From: Rheinheimera oceanensis
GTDB lineage: Bacteria; Pseudomonadota; Gammaproteobacteria; Enterobacterales; Alteromonadaceae
Direction of reading: 5' to 3'
DNA: 64,000 bases
NCBI RefSeq assembly: GCF_018831085.1
Contig: NZ_JAGPNM010000005.1
Coordinates: forward strand, 248,001 to 312,000
Made by a program: the position numbers and the translations under genes. The notes under the pieces are model-generated. The model searched no databases. It worked only from the letters and a program-made list of their open reading frames with translations, and was not told the origin of the DNA. Every line of letters begins with the position of its first letter. The first letter of the stretch is position 1. Of the stretch, positions 41,603-50,295 are shown piece by piece.

Positions 41603-44600
41603 ATGGCATTAGAAGCTGGCGGTTACGCCGAAAAACTCGGAAATAGGTATGAAGCGAACTGGATCGCATACCAGCTTCTAAGACTGCTGGATGAGAAAAT
41701 TCTTTCTGTAACTGTTGAACCTCTCGGCGATGATGAGGTGGGAACCGACGTAATTATAGAGAACAAAGATACAAGTCTGGAACATCATCAATGTAAAGTC
41801 GGAGTGGGAAATGCTGAATATTGGTCAATTAATCTATTAGCTGAAAAGGATATTATTAGACACGCTGCCAAACAGATATTTAGGGAGGGACGTGAGTTTC
41901 AGGTAGTTTCTCCATTAGCATCAAAGCAGCTGTCCGATTTACGAGATTCTGCGATTAATAGTCCTTCCGATATAGAACAATTCTACCAGTACCAAATCAA
42001 AACAAGTAAAGAACGGACGAGAGCTTTTCATGATCTTTGCAAGCATCTTGAACTGGAAACTTCAAATTCAACTGATTTAAGTAAAGCAAGAGATTTCTTA
42101 AAGAGATTTTTGGTCACACAATATGCAATTGATCGGTTTTCCGAAGACCAGCTTAACGATGTCGCCAGTAGATTATTTGCCGGTGAGCCAAAGAAGCTAG
42201 TGAGCTTTTTGAAGCATTATGCAGATAATCAAAACAAATTGCGGTCAAAAATTACATCCAGCCAACTAATTCATGATTTAAAAGAAGTAGGGTTTGAGCC
42301 AAAATTGCACTTAGGTGATGGAAGAGTTGTATCAGTTCTTAGAACCCTAAACATGAGCTTTGAGGAGTCCATAACACCCTATCTGATATCAGACTCTGTA
42401 ATACCTCGACCTGAATTAAATGAGATCCTCGAATCTACCGACCTAAATGCAGTTACGCTGCTAATGGCAGAAGCAGGAATGGGCAAGAGTGCATTGCTGT
42501 TCGAGCTTTATAAAAAGCTCGAATCAACTGATAATGTGGTTCTGGCTATTAGACTGGATAGAGTAAAGTTAGAACATAGCGCTGATAACTTGGGTAAATC
42601 TCTGGGGTTTGCGTTTTCTCCTGCGCATACATTAGCAAAGTATGCTGGTGACAAAAAAATAGTACTGATTTTAGACCAATTGGATGCGATTCGCTGGACA
42701 TCAGCTCATTCAGATAATGCACTTTTTGTATGTAAGGAGTTAGTTAGACACGTTATCGACTTGCGAAGAGAAGGGACTAATATTTGTATAGTATTTGCCT
42801 CCAGAGATTTTGATATTAGCGAAGATGTTGCTCTAAATTCCTGGCTCAACTCTATTAGCAATCAGTTAAGCAAAGTTAGTATTTCAAAACTACCAGATTC
42901 GGCTGTTGCTGATTTGGTAAACCAATACGAGAATTTCAGTACATTACCAGAAAGCAAAAAGCAAACATTAAAGATACCTTTGTGGTTGAGCATATATTTA
43001 TCAATTGCGAAATCCGGCGGAGCAGCCCCTGATTTCACAAATAAATTGGAGTTAGTAAAACGTTATTGGGGTGACAGAATAGCAGAAGCTGGCAGGGTAG
43101 TTGATGAGCATCAGGTGCAGCAACTCATAAGCGAATTGCTCCAGTTGATGATGAAAAAGTCCAGATTCTCCATCGCTGAAAGTTCACTAAACAACGTTTC
43201 CCTTCCTACATTGCAAGCCCTAAAGTCTGTAGGTTTGTTAACGAGTCAGAATAAGCAGATTAGTTTTAGACATCAGGCTCTTTTTGACTATCAAGTTGGC
43301 ATTAGATTGTTCAAAGCCGCACTAGATTCTCAGCAGACGCTACTTGAGGAAATTGGTGACTTTTCACAACAGACACTTACCCGGCGAGAACATCTAAAAT
43401 ATGCATTAAGTATGTTGCTTGCAGAAAGTCAGAAAAGTTACTGTGATACAGTAGACTTACTTCTGAAAAGTGAAAATATACGATTTCACTTAAAATATCT
43501 TGCGTTTAACTCGTTAAAAGAACTAAAGCCACTGAAAAGTCCAGGCAAGAAACTAATTGATGAGATTGTAGCTTCTAACACCTTGTTACCGTATTTCATT
43601 TCAATTACGTGTTTTGGTAACTCTGAAATCGTTCGATATTTGACTGAAAAAGGATTTTTATATCATTGGTTAAAAACATCTGATGACGAGTTCATCGGAA
43701 AAATAATAAGGATTTTGCAATCTGTTGCTGATAAAGATCCTGATATAGTTCTTAAAACGATTCAGCCATTTATCGGTATATCAGAAAACTGGAACAAAAA
43801 TGCTTATGGTGCATTGTGCTGGGATATCGAAATGGATTCAGATGACATGTTTGATATTCGAAAACATCTCTTAAACTTGGGTTGTAATGCTGGTTTTATC
43901 AATTGGAAAGCGCTGGCAAGCCAAAAACCGCAGAGAGCATTAGAGCTGCTGGAAATGTTGTTGGAGCGCTACAGGGAAGTGTTAGGGACTCCAGGATATC
44001 TATCTGATTCTAAAGTAACGAAGATGTCTGAGCGAGACACTTTCTATGAATCTGATCTTGAATGGCTTGATAAAGTAGCAGACAAAATTCCACAGCAAGC
44101 ACTTGCTCTACTATTAGCCAAAATTAATTCAATAGCTAATACGCAGGATGAAGAGGCATCCCAGCAAATTTGGCTTTGTAGAGACAGGTATTCTTACTAT
44201 GACGGACCGGAGAGCATCACGCACTGCACATTTACAATCATCGAAAAAGCAGGAGAAAGGCTAACTGAACAGATAGAAGTGTTTAAAGAAACACTTGCTC
44301 CTTATATGAGTTCAATTCATCCAGTAATTAATTATTTATTAGCCAAATTGTTGGCGAATTTCCCTGTAAATGAAGCAGACACTGTTATTGCGTGGCTGCT
44401 AAACGTGCCTCAAAAAAAGTTGAGTTGTGGCAATCCTTATTTCGAGCCCGCATGGAAACTTCCCGGTGTTCTTATTGGTAAATTTTCACCTTATTGCTCT
44501 CATAAACTATTTGAGCAGCTTGAAGAAACAATATATAGATTTTTCTCTGTAAGACCACATGATCAATACAAGTGGCGGCTTGAAGCTCGACGAAGAGGTA

Positions 44601-46279
44601 TGTATTACCCATATTGGGGGGAGTTACAGCATTTCCTCCTGCCAAGTCTTGCAAAAAATAGAGTGTCAGCCAAGTCACTGCAATTAATTCAAGTACTTGA
44701 TAGAAAGTTTGCAAAATATACTGACAGTGATTTTTGTTATGCTTATAGAAGCAAAGGTGGTATGGTCACTTCGCCCTTGCCCTTGGGTAACTTATTGTCA
44801 AACGCTTCATGGAGAAAAATTATACTCTGTGCTCCAGAGAAAAGTAATAGAGGGACATGGAGACAAGTAGGAAAAGATGTAGTTCAAGAATCAAGTATCG
44901 AACAGTTTGCGCGCAGCCTTGAACATGCCGTTGTCAACCAACCTGAAAGGTTTGCTCGTTTTGTATTGACCCTCCCAAAAAGCATAGAATCCGAATATAT
45001 AGAATGGATTTACTATGGCCTTTCTAATAAAGATAAAAACAAAGTACATGAATCTTACCGGGAAGGATGGGAGCAATGTCCAACGCATCTGTTAGAGCAG
45101 GTCATCAGCCACTTTGGAGCTGAAGGTTTTGAGTATCAAGTTGTGAGGATATATCAAAATCGGATTGCTGATCCAGGGTGGTCGGAAAATTCAATTACCT
45201 CTCTCATCAACATTTCAAAATATGCCAAAGACCCGGAACTGGGAACGCTCAATGTTAAAATATCGGGTGCAGAAGAAGATCTAAGCTTAATAGATGTCCG
45301 CTCGTTAGCTGCCAATGCTATAAACTGTTGTAGAGGCGTAGCCTATAGTGCTATCGGGACTCTGTATTGGAAAGACGAGAAGTATGCGAACCAATTAGCA
45401 TTGTCTTTGGATGATGCAATCAGAGACCCTCATCCAGCAGTTAAGTATTCAGCTTTAAATTTGTTACTACCATTATTCAATTACAATAGGCCATTGTCTC
45501 ACCAGAAATTTTTGGAGCTTTGCAAAGAAGATATCCGCATGTCATGTGCTGAAGGAAGTCACTACTTCTTTAATGATGGATTCGCTGAGGAAAGTAGTTT
45601 CAGGGAAGACTATGTCGCGCTTGTATCCAGAATGCAGAATTCATTACTTGATGATGTATTAAAGGAGGCAGGAAAGCAAATACTTGCTCGTTGGTTTTTC
45701 TATGACATGTTTTTGAGTGAGATAGAAAATTTCAGTAACTGGAAGTTTCCAATGCGCAGTGGTGCTGCTAGTGTGGTTAACCAATTTTTACTTGAAAATA
45801 GATACAATAGCGAAATTATAAAAATACTCCCGATATATAGAGCGCTGGCCAATGATAATGAGAAGGAAATGCTGGAAAAAATTGGGCGCAGTGTTAACAG
45901 TGAAAAATTCTGGGTACGATTAGATACTAAGCATTTTATCAACGTGCTATTTCAATCAAATGCTGCTGTTTACAGCCTTTGGCAAATCTTTCATTCTATG
46001 GATGAGTATTGTGATCGAGTATTAGACTACTCAGAACAACTGCTATTGCTGATAAAAAATGTTGTTAACTCGACTGTAGTAACTAAGAACCAGAGACACT
46101 ATGGCCTCAGAGAGTCAGACTTAGTTAAAGTTTTACAACGACTTTATGAGGAAGCTTCTGATGATGAAAATAATGATGCCATAAATCAGTGTCTTGATAT
46201 CTGGGATTATCTGTTAAGCGCAGGCGTGTATTCAGCCATGAGCGCTACCGAGAAAATAGACAACGGTTTGCTACATTAA
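41603..46279 (+). CDS. STAND NTPase with N-terminal PD-(D/E)xK-like nuclease (Avs-like antiphage candidate)
   Basis: 1558 residues from ATG 41603, chosen for the strong GAGGGAGCAC site; a frame start at 41519 adds 28 implausible residues. Residues 1-130 look like a restriction-type nuclease: Glu17, then Asp49 in DDEVGTDVII and Gln63-x-Lys65 in HHQCKVG, with the opening GGYAEKLGNRYEANWIAYQL seen in Cap4/Mrr-like effector domains. A STAND/NACHT-like ATPase follows: Walker A AEAGMGKSALL (289-299, first Gly replaced by Ala) and Walker B IVLILDQLD with Asp358. The remaining 1000 residues are helical, repeat-like and without a recognised domain, as expected of a sensor. Avs-type proteins have this order and size. 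The gene is AT-rich, stands alone, and has no regulator or partner. Family membership is not proven; a bNACHT-type relative is the alternative. Confidence 0.75.
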   Translation: MALEAGGYAEKLGNRYEANWIAYQLLRLLDEKILSVTVEPLGDDEVGTDVIIENKDTSLEHHQCKVGVGNAEYWSINLLAEKDIIRHAAKQIFREGREFQVVSPLASKQLSDLRDSAINSPSDIEQFYQYQIKTSKERTRAFHDLCKHLELETSNSTDLSKARDFLKRFLVTQYAIDRFSEDQLNDVASRLFAGEPKKLVSFLKHYADNQNKLRSKITSSQLIHDLKEVGFEPKLHLGDGRVVSVLRTLNMSFEESITPYLISDSVIPRPELNEILESTDLNAVTLLMAEAGMGKSALLFELYKKLESTDNVVLAIRLDRVKLEHSADNLGKSLGFAFSPAHTLAKYAGDKKIVLILDQLDAIRWTSAHSDNALFVCKELVRHVIDLRREGTNICIVFASRDFDISEDVALNSWLNSISNQLSKVSISKLPDSAVADLVNQYENFSTLPESKKQTLKIPLWLSIYLSIAKSGGAAPDFTNKLELVKRYWGDRIAEAGRVVDEHQVQQLISELLQLMMKKSRFSIAESSLNNVSLPTLQALKSVGLLTSQNKQISFRHQALFDYQVGIRLFKAALDSQQTLLEEIGDFSQQTLTRREHLKYALSMLLAESQKSYCDTVDLLLKSENIRFHLKYLAFNSLKELKPLKSPGKKLIDEIVASNTLLPYFISITCFGNSEIVRYLTEKGFLYHWLKTSDDEFIGKIIRILQSVADKDPDIVLKTIQPFIGISENWNKNAYGALCWDIEMDSDDMFDIRKHLLNLGCNAGFINWKALASQKPQRALELLEMLLERYREVLGTPGYLSDSKVTKMSERDTFYESDLEWLDKVADKIPQQALALLLAKINSIANTQDEEASQQIWLCRDRYSYYDGPESITHCTFTIIEKAGERLTEQIEVFKETLAPYMSSIHPVINYLLAKLLANFPVNEADTVIAWLLNVPQKKLSCGNPYFEPAWKLPGVLIGKFSPYCSHKLFEQLEETIYRFFSVRPHDQYKWRLEARRRGMYYPYWGELQHFLLPSLAKNRVSAKSLQLIQVLDRKFAKYTDSDFCYAYRSKGGMVTSPLPLGNLLSNASWRKIILCAPEKSNRGTWRQVGKDVVQESSIEQFARSLEHAVVNQPERFARFVLTLPKSIESEYIEWIYYGLSNKDKNKVHESYREGWEQCPTHLLEQVISHFGAEGFEYQVVRIYQNRIADPGWSENSITSLINISKYAKDPELGTLNVKISGAEEDLSLIDVRSLAANAINCCRGVAYSAIGTLYWKDEKYANQLALSLDDAIRDPHPAVKYSALNLLLPLFNYNRPLSHQKFLELCKEDIRMSCAEGSHYFFNDGFAEESSFREDYVALVSRMQNSLLDDVLKEAGKQILARWFFYDMFLSEIENFSNWKFPMRSGAASVVNQFLLENRYNSEIIKILPIYRALANDNEKEMLEKIGRSVNSEKFWVRLDTKHFINVLFQSNAAVYSLWQIFHSMDEYCDRVLDYSEQLLLLIKNVVNSTVVTKNQRHYGLRESDLVKVLQRLYEEASDDENNDAINQCLDIWDYLLSAGVYSAMSATEKIDNGLLH

Positions 46280-46335
46280 TGCGTAGTGCTTACTAAGGGG
46301 AGGATTTAATAAACACAAGTGGCTTTGCCGCCTCA

Positions 46336-47247
46336 CTAAACCAACTGCTGATACTGCTGCAAAAAATCGACAAAAGCAGTTACCCGTGCCGGGCGGAAGC
46401 GGCCTGGTGGATATACCGCGTAAATACCGCCTTGTGCTAAGTGCCAGTTTGGCAGTAGCCGGATTAACTGGCCGCTGCTTACCAGATCGCGGGCGCTGTA
46501 GTCGGGCAGTATGCCCATACCGGCACCGGCCAGCATCAGTGCAGTAATGGTTTGGGTAGAACTGGTTTTAAGCGGTGCCTGTAAATACTGGCTTTGCTGC
46601 TCTGTGACGCCGGTGTGCGGATTAGTTTGGCTAAAGCTCCACTGCTGCGGCTGGTTAAGCGGGGTAAAGGCAATAAAACGCATAGCGGCTAAATCGGCCG
46701 GGTGTTGCGGTATGCCAGCTTGTGCCAGATAGGCCGGGGCGGCCAGTAGCCATTGCTCAAAGCTGCCGAGTTTACGGGCATGCTGGCCGGAGTCTTTTAA
46801 CCAGCCGGCACGAATAGCTAAATCAATACCTTCTTTGATCAGATCTTTCACCTGATCGCTGCTACGAAACTCAACCTCCAGCGCCGGATGCTGTGCCATA
46901 AAAGCCACCACAGCAGGGGCCAGAATGCGGTTGCTGTAATCTTCCGGCGCGCTTAACACCAGCTTGCCCTGTAATACCTTGTTACTGCTTTGCAATTGTT
47001 GCAACGCTTGTTGCAGCTCGTCGAGCAGTGGCAGGCAGTCGCGCAGCAACTGCTCACCGGCGTGGGTTAAGCTAAGCTGGCGCGTGGTGCGGCGAAACAG
47101 CGCCACGCCCAGTTTTTGCTCCAGCGCTTTTAACTGCAGGCTAATGGTAGTTTTACTGCAGCCCAGTTGTTCGGCCGCCGCGGTAAAGCTGCCGGCCTGT
47201 TGTAAACGCTGCACCAGTTGCAGGCTGTTTAAATCGGCGTGATCCAT
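46336..47247 (-). CDS. LysR-family transcriptional regulator
   Basis: 303 residues. The N-terminal winged helix-turn-helix is LNSLQLVQRLQQAGSFTAAA, EQLGCSKTTISLQLKALEQK, and the effector domain starts near 90 (GKLVLSAPEDYSNRILAPAV). It belongs to the AaeR/DmlR-like group that often governs a divergent oxidoreductase gene; the NAD(P)-binding protein at 47348 is divergent, only 100 bases away. The start ATG is at 47247. The TTTAAATTATTAAACAGTGA stretch in the gap holds TTTAA dyads that may form the operator. Confidence 0.9.
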   Translation of the reverse strand: MDHADLNSLQLVQRLQQAGSFTAAAEQLGCSKTTISLQLKALEQKLGVALFRRTTRQLSLTHAGEQLLRDCLPLLDELQQALQQLQSSNKVLQGKLVLSAPEDYSNRILAPAVVAFMAQHPALEVEFRSSDQVKDLIKEGIDLAIRAGWLKDSGQHARKLGSFEQWLLAAPAYLAQAGIPQHPADLAAMRFIAFTPLNQPQQWSFSQTNPHTGVTEQQSQYLQAPLKTSSTQTITALMLAGAGMGILPDYSARDLVSSGQLIRLLPNWHLAQGGIYAVYPPGRFRPARVTAFVDFLQQYQQLV

Positions 47248-47347
47248 TGGTATTGTTTTAAATTATTAAACAGTGATTTTAATATTAAGCTATTTTTCTA
47301 TGTTAATCGAGCAATGATAATGGCGCAGGTTTTCAATTGAGGAATAG

Positions 47348-47989
47348 ATGATGGAATTAGTCATTTTAGGAGCATCAGGCTTTATTGGTTCGGCCATTAC
47401 CACAGAAGCATTAGCACGCGGCCATCAGGTAACAGCGGTGGTAAGCAGACCGGAACGGGTAGACGTTAAAGCAGGTTTAACAGTGGTGGGGCTGGATATT
47501 AACGACACTACGGCGTTAACGGAATTATTGCGTAGCAAAGCCATAGTGATCAGCGCCTTTAGCGGCCACGCGCAGCAAGACGTAAAGGGTTATTATTTAA
47601 AGGCGTTTAATTCAGTATTTACGGCGGCAACAGCAGCTAAAGTAGGCCGTTTGCTGGTAGTGGGTGGTGCGGCAACCTTATTGCTCCCCGATGGCAGCCG
47701 CTTATTGGATAGCCCTGACTTTCCGGCAGAATACCGCGCTACGGCCGAAGGTGCGGCTGAGGTATTGCAGCAATTACGTGAACAAAACACACTGAGCTGG
47801 AGCTTTTTATCACCGGCGGCAGAGATTTTCCCCGGCGATAAAATCGGCAGCTTCCGGCTGGGGTTAGATAATTTACTCACCGATAGCGCAGGCAAAAGCC
47901 GTATCTCTAACGGCGATTATGCCGCAGCTATGTTGGATGAAGTTGAGCAGCCGCAGCATATAAACCGCCGTTTTACCCTGGCGTACTGA
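47348..47989 (+). CDS. NAD(P)-binding oxidoreductase, atypical SDR (NmrA/YwnB-like)
   Basis: 213 residues. The Rossmann motif GASGFIGSAITTEALARGHQ (8-27), then VTAVVSRPERV, VISAFSGH, and GRLLVVGGAATLLLPDGSRL. No YxxxK pair is visible at the standard place, so it belongs to the atypical group of short NAD(P)H-binding proteins (YwnB-like) whose members include reductases and redox sensors. The two adjacent ATG codons at 47348 and 47351 are both possible; TTGAGGAATAG lies upstream. Its divergent LysR neighbour is probably its regulator. Confidence 0.85.
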   Translation: MMELVILGASGFIGSAITTEALARGHQVTAVVSRPERVDVKAGLTVVGLDINDTTALTELLRSKAIVISAFSGHAQQDVKGYYLKAFNSVFTAATAAKVGRLLVVGGAATLLLPDGSRLLDSPDFPAEYRATAEGAAEVLQQLREQNTLSWSFLSPAAEIFPGDKIGSFRLGLDNLLTDSAGKSRISNGDYAAAMLDEVEQPQHINRRFTLAY

Positions 47990-48053
47990 TTAGCCAATAA
48001 AACGACAGATGGCTGGTGCACATTATTGAGCAGTGCGCTCCATCGCTATTGCC

Positions 48054-48132
48054 TTGACCTTGTCATCATAATAAGGTTTATGCTGCTACGCGTGTGATAC
48101 CGCAGGAGCAGCGATGAATATTGGTCAAGGCC
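48054..48132 (+). promoter_or_regulatory. Orphan MerR-type promoter and start of a lost gene
   Basis: TTGACC (48054-48059), a 19-base spacer and TATGCT (48079-48084) enclose ACCTT-11 bases-AAGGT, the layout of CueR-type promoters. GCAGGAG and an ATG at 48114 follow, but the frame reads only MNIGQGLKRLAP and stops at 48152 inside the 3' end of the sbtA-like gene. MNIGQ is a common MerR-family beginning. I read this as a regulator or copper-related gene cut off by a rearrangement. Confidence 0.4.
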
Positions 48133-49068
48133 TTAAACGGCTAGCGCCGTGATCCAGCTTAAATACAGCGGCAGGCCAATTAACACGTTAAGCGGGAACG
48201 TTAACCCAAGTGCTGCCAGCAGTGCCAGACCAATATCGGCATCCGGTATGGCGGCGCGGATAGCTGCCGGCGCTGCTATATAAGACGCGCTGGCCATTAA
48301 TGCCGCCAATACCAGCACACTACCGCTGCTTAGCCCCAGCAGCATGCCCAGGCCAATACCTACCCAGGCCAGCACAAAGGGCGCCAGCAGGGCAAACAGC
48401 ATTAACCGCCATTGCTTAACCGGCAACGGCGTACACACTTTGGCAGTGCACAGGCCCATCTCCAGCAAAAACAGCGCCAGCAGGGTGTTAAAGCCGCCCA
48501 GCAGCACCGGGGTAATGTTGGCTAAGCCGTCATGGCCATACAGCCAGCCAATTAACAAGCCACCGCCCAGCAGCAACACACCGCGGCTGGTAAGGGCTTC
48601 ATGTAATATGGCCAGTGAGCTGGCCTTGCTGCCGTTAACGTAGCGATATAACCACAGCATGGTAACAATTGCCGGCAATTCCAGCAGCACCAGGTACAGC
48701 GTAGTTTGTGGTTGCATAGGTAAGTTATGTTGCATCGCCAGTGCCATGACTACGGCAAAGGTACCTGCACTGACCGAGCCATAGTGCGCCGCTACGCTGG
48801 CCGCATTGGCACTGCTGAGGCGCACCAGTTTACGCAGCAGCGGGTACAACACCAGCGGTAGTGCCACGCCGGTGGCAGCAATTAAACCAAGTTCGGGCAA
48901 TATCGGCCGCAGCGGCACGCCATGTAGCGCCATACCGCCTTTTAACCCCAGGGTTAGCATCAATAAAATCGACAGGGTTTCGTAAATTGGCAGCGGGACT
49001 TTTAAATCCGATTTTACCAGCCCGGCCAACAGGCCCAGGGCAAAAAACGCAATAACAACATCAGGCAT
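48133..49068 (-). CDS. SbtA-like sodium-dependent bicarbonate transporter family permease
   Basis: 311 residues from the ATG at 49066-49068, which has AAGGAGCAC upstream; the frame extends seven codons further but without a ribosome site. About ten membrane helices in two inverted halves. Family marks are IYETLSILLMLTLGLKGGMA near the N-terminus, AAHYGSVSAGTFAVVMALA, and ASYIAAPAAIRAAIPDADIG in the second half. SbtA homologues import bicarbonate with sodium in cyanobacteria; in heterotrophs they probably supply inorganic carbon for anaplerotic carboxylases. It is divergent from a LysR gene at 49187, like cmpR/ccmR-type pairs. Confidence 0.87.
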   Translation of the reverse strand: MPDVVIAFFALGLLAGLVKSDLKVPLPIYETLSILLMLTLGLKGGMALHGVPLRPILPELGLIAATGVALPLVLYPLLRKLVRLSSANAASVAAHYGSVSAGTFAVVMALAMQHNLPMQPQTTLYLVLLELPAIVTMLWLYRYVNGSKASSLAILHEALTSRGVLLLGGGLLIGWLYGHDGLANITPVLLGGFNTLLALFLLEMGLCTAKVCTPLPVKQWRLMLFALLAPFVLAWVGIGLGMLLGLSSGSVLVLAALMASASYIAAPAAIRAAIPDADIGLALLAALGLTFPLNVLIGLPLYLSWITALAV

Positions 49069-49186
49069 GGCAGTGCTCCTTGAAAACAAACCGGCGCAGT
49101 TTGCCGAAAAAAAACCATATTGACTAATTAATAGTTTAATTGTGATATATAGATGTTTATCTATATGTTATGGCAGACACGACAGA

Positions 49187-50128
49187 ATGGACGTAAGGCA
49201 ACTCAGTTTCCGGTTATTGCAGGTGTATATTAAAGTGGTGCAGGCGGGAGGTATTTCGGCTGCTGCACGTGAATTACATTTAACCCAGCCTACGGTTTCG
49301 CTGCAGCTGAAAAAGCTGTCAGAGGTGGTAAAAGAGCCGTTATTGCATAGCAACCATAGCGGCCTGCAGCCCACTGCTGCCGGCCAGGCACTGTATCAGG
49401 CTGCCTGCGATGTGCTAAGCAGGTTTGATGATTTAAACAGCGAGTTAAATGAGCTTAGCCAGGGCCGGCGTGGCAGTTTAAACATAGCGGTGGTAAATAC
49501 CGCGCAGTATTTAATGCCGCGTATTCTGGCGCCGTTTTACCGGCGTTTTCCGCAGATTGAAGTCACCCTGCATATTGGCAACCGTGCGCAGATTTTAAGC
49601 CGCTTTGAGCAGCAGCAAGACGATATTTACCTGTTCAGCCATCCACCGGGTGGTGAGCATGTGCTGGCTACGCCAATAGTGAAAAACCCGCTGCAGCTTA
49701 TAGCGCCTTCAGATCACTGGGCAGTGGGCTGGCAGCAACTGAGTTTTACACAGCTAAAACAAGAGCGGTTTTTACTGCGCGAACCCGGCAGTGCCACAAG
49801 GATGATGTTTGAAGCCTGGCTAAGCAGCCAGGGCATACAGCTTAGCCACAGTATGCAGATTGAAAGTAACGAAGCTATCCGTTTAAGTGTAGCGGCGGGG
49901 ATGGGCTTGTCGGTTATTTCCGGCCATACCCTGCTGGAAGGGCGGGAGAAACTGGCCGTGCTGGATGTGGCCGGTTTTCCGCTGAACAGCCATTGGTATC
50001 TGGTGCGCAACGCCGATAAGCGCTTATCTTACGCGGCGCAGTCGTTAATGCAGTTTATTGCTGCGTATTTGCCCGATTGCATTGAAGCAGACTGGCTGTT
50101 AGACAAGCTGAAGATATATACCCAATGA
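49187..50128 (+). CDS. LysR-family regulator, probable controller of the SbtA-like permease
   Basis: 313 residues from ATG 49187 (MDVRQLSFRLLQVYIKVVQA); a longer in-frame start at 49142 adds 15 residues that look non-coding. The helix-turn-helix has GGISAAARELHLTQPTVSLQ; the effector domain (about 90-300) resembles CbbR/CmpR-type regulators (TAQYLMPRILAPFYRRFPQI). Its divergent position to the sbtA-like gene suggests control of carbon uptake. The stop codon TGA (50126-50128) lies inside the ERIC element that begins at 50117, so the last residues IYTQ are set by the repeat and the natural C-terminus may have been replaced. Confidence 0.87.
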   Translation: MDVRQLSFRLLQVYIKVVQAGGISAAARELHLTQPTVSLQLKKLSEVVKEPLLHSNHSGLQPTAAGQALYQAACDVLSRFDDLNSELNELSQGRRGSLNIAVVNTAQYLMPRILAPFYRRFPQIEVTLHIGNRAQILSRFEQQQDDIYLFSHPPGGEHVLATPIVKNPLQLIAPSDHWAVGWQQLSFTQLKQERFLLREPGSATRMMFEAWLSSQGIQLSHSMQIESNEAIRLSVAAGMGLSVISGHTLLEGREKLAVLDVAGFPLNSHWYLVRNADKRLSYAAQSLMQFIAAYLPDCIEADWLLDKLKIYTQ

Positions 50129-50244
50129 ATTTCAAGATGCACGTAGGCGGCAAGTGAGCGAGTCCCCATGAGCATAGCAACACTATGTGATTGGGGTGAG
50201 TGAGCGCAGCCAACACCCGTGCATCTTGAAAGACGAAGGGTATA
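50117..50244. repeat. ERIC (enterobacterial repetitive intergenic consensus) element
   Basis: 128 bases, bounded by TATACCC and GGGTATA and holding the signature parts GGCGGCAAGTGAGCGAGTCC, GATTGGGGTGAGTGAGCG and AGCCAACACCCGTGCATCTTG. Arms pair over nearly the full length (GATGCACG near 50137 with CGTGCATC near 50218). ERIC/IRU elements are known from enterobacteria and vibrios. The length and the conserved central GTGAG..GGGGTGAG parts fit well. It lies between convergent genes and supplies the end of the LysR gene. Confidence 0.88.
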
Positions 50245-50295
50245 AAGCCGGTGCTGTAGCTCAGTGCAGCACCGGCATAGCAGGCGGTTGCTTTG

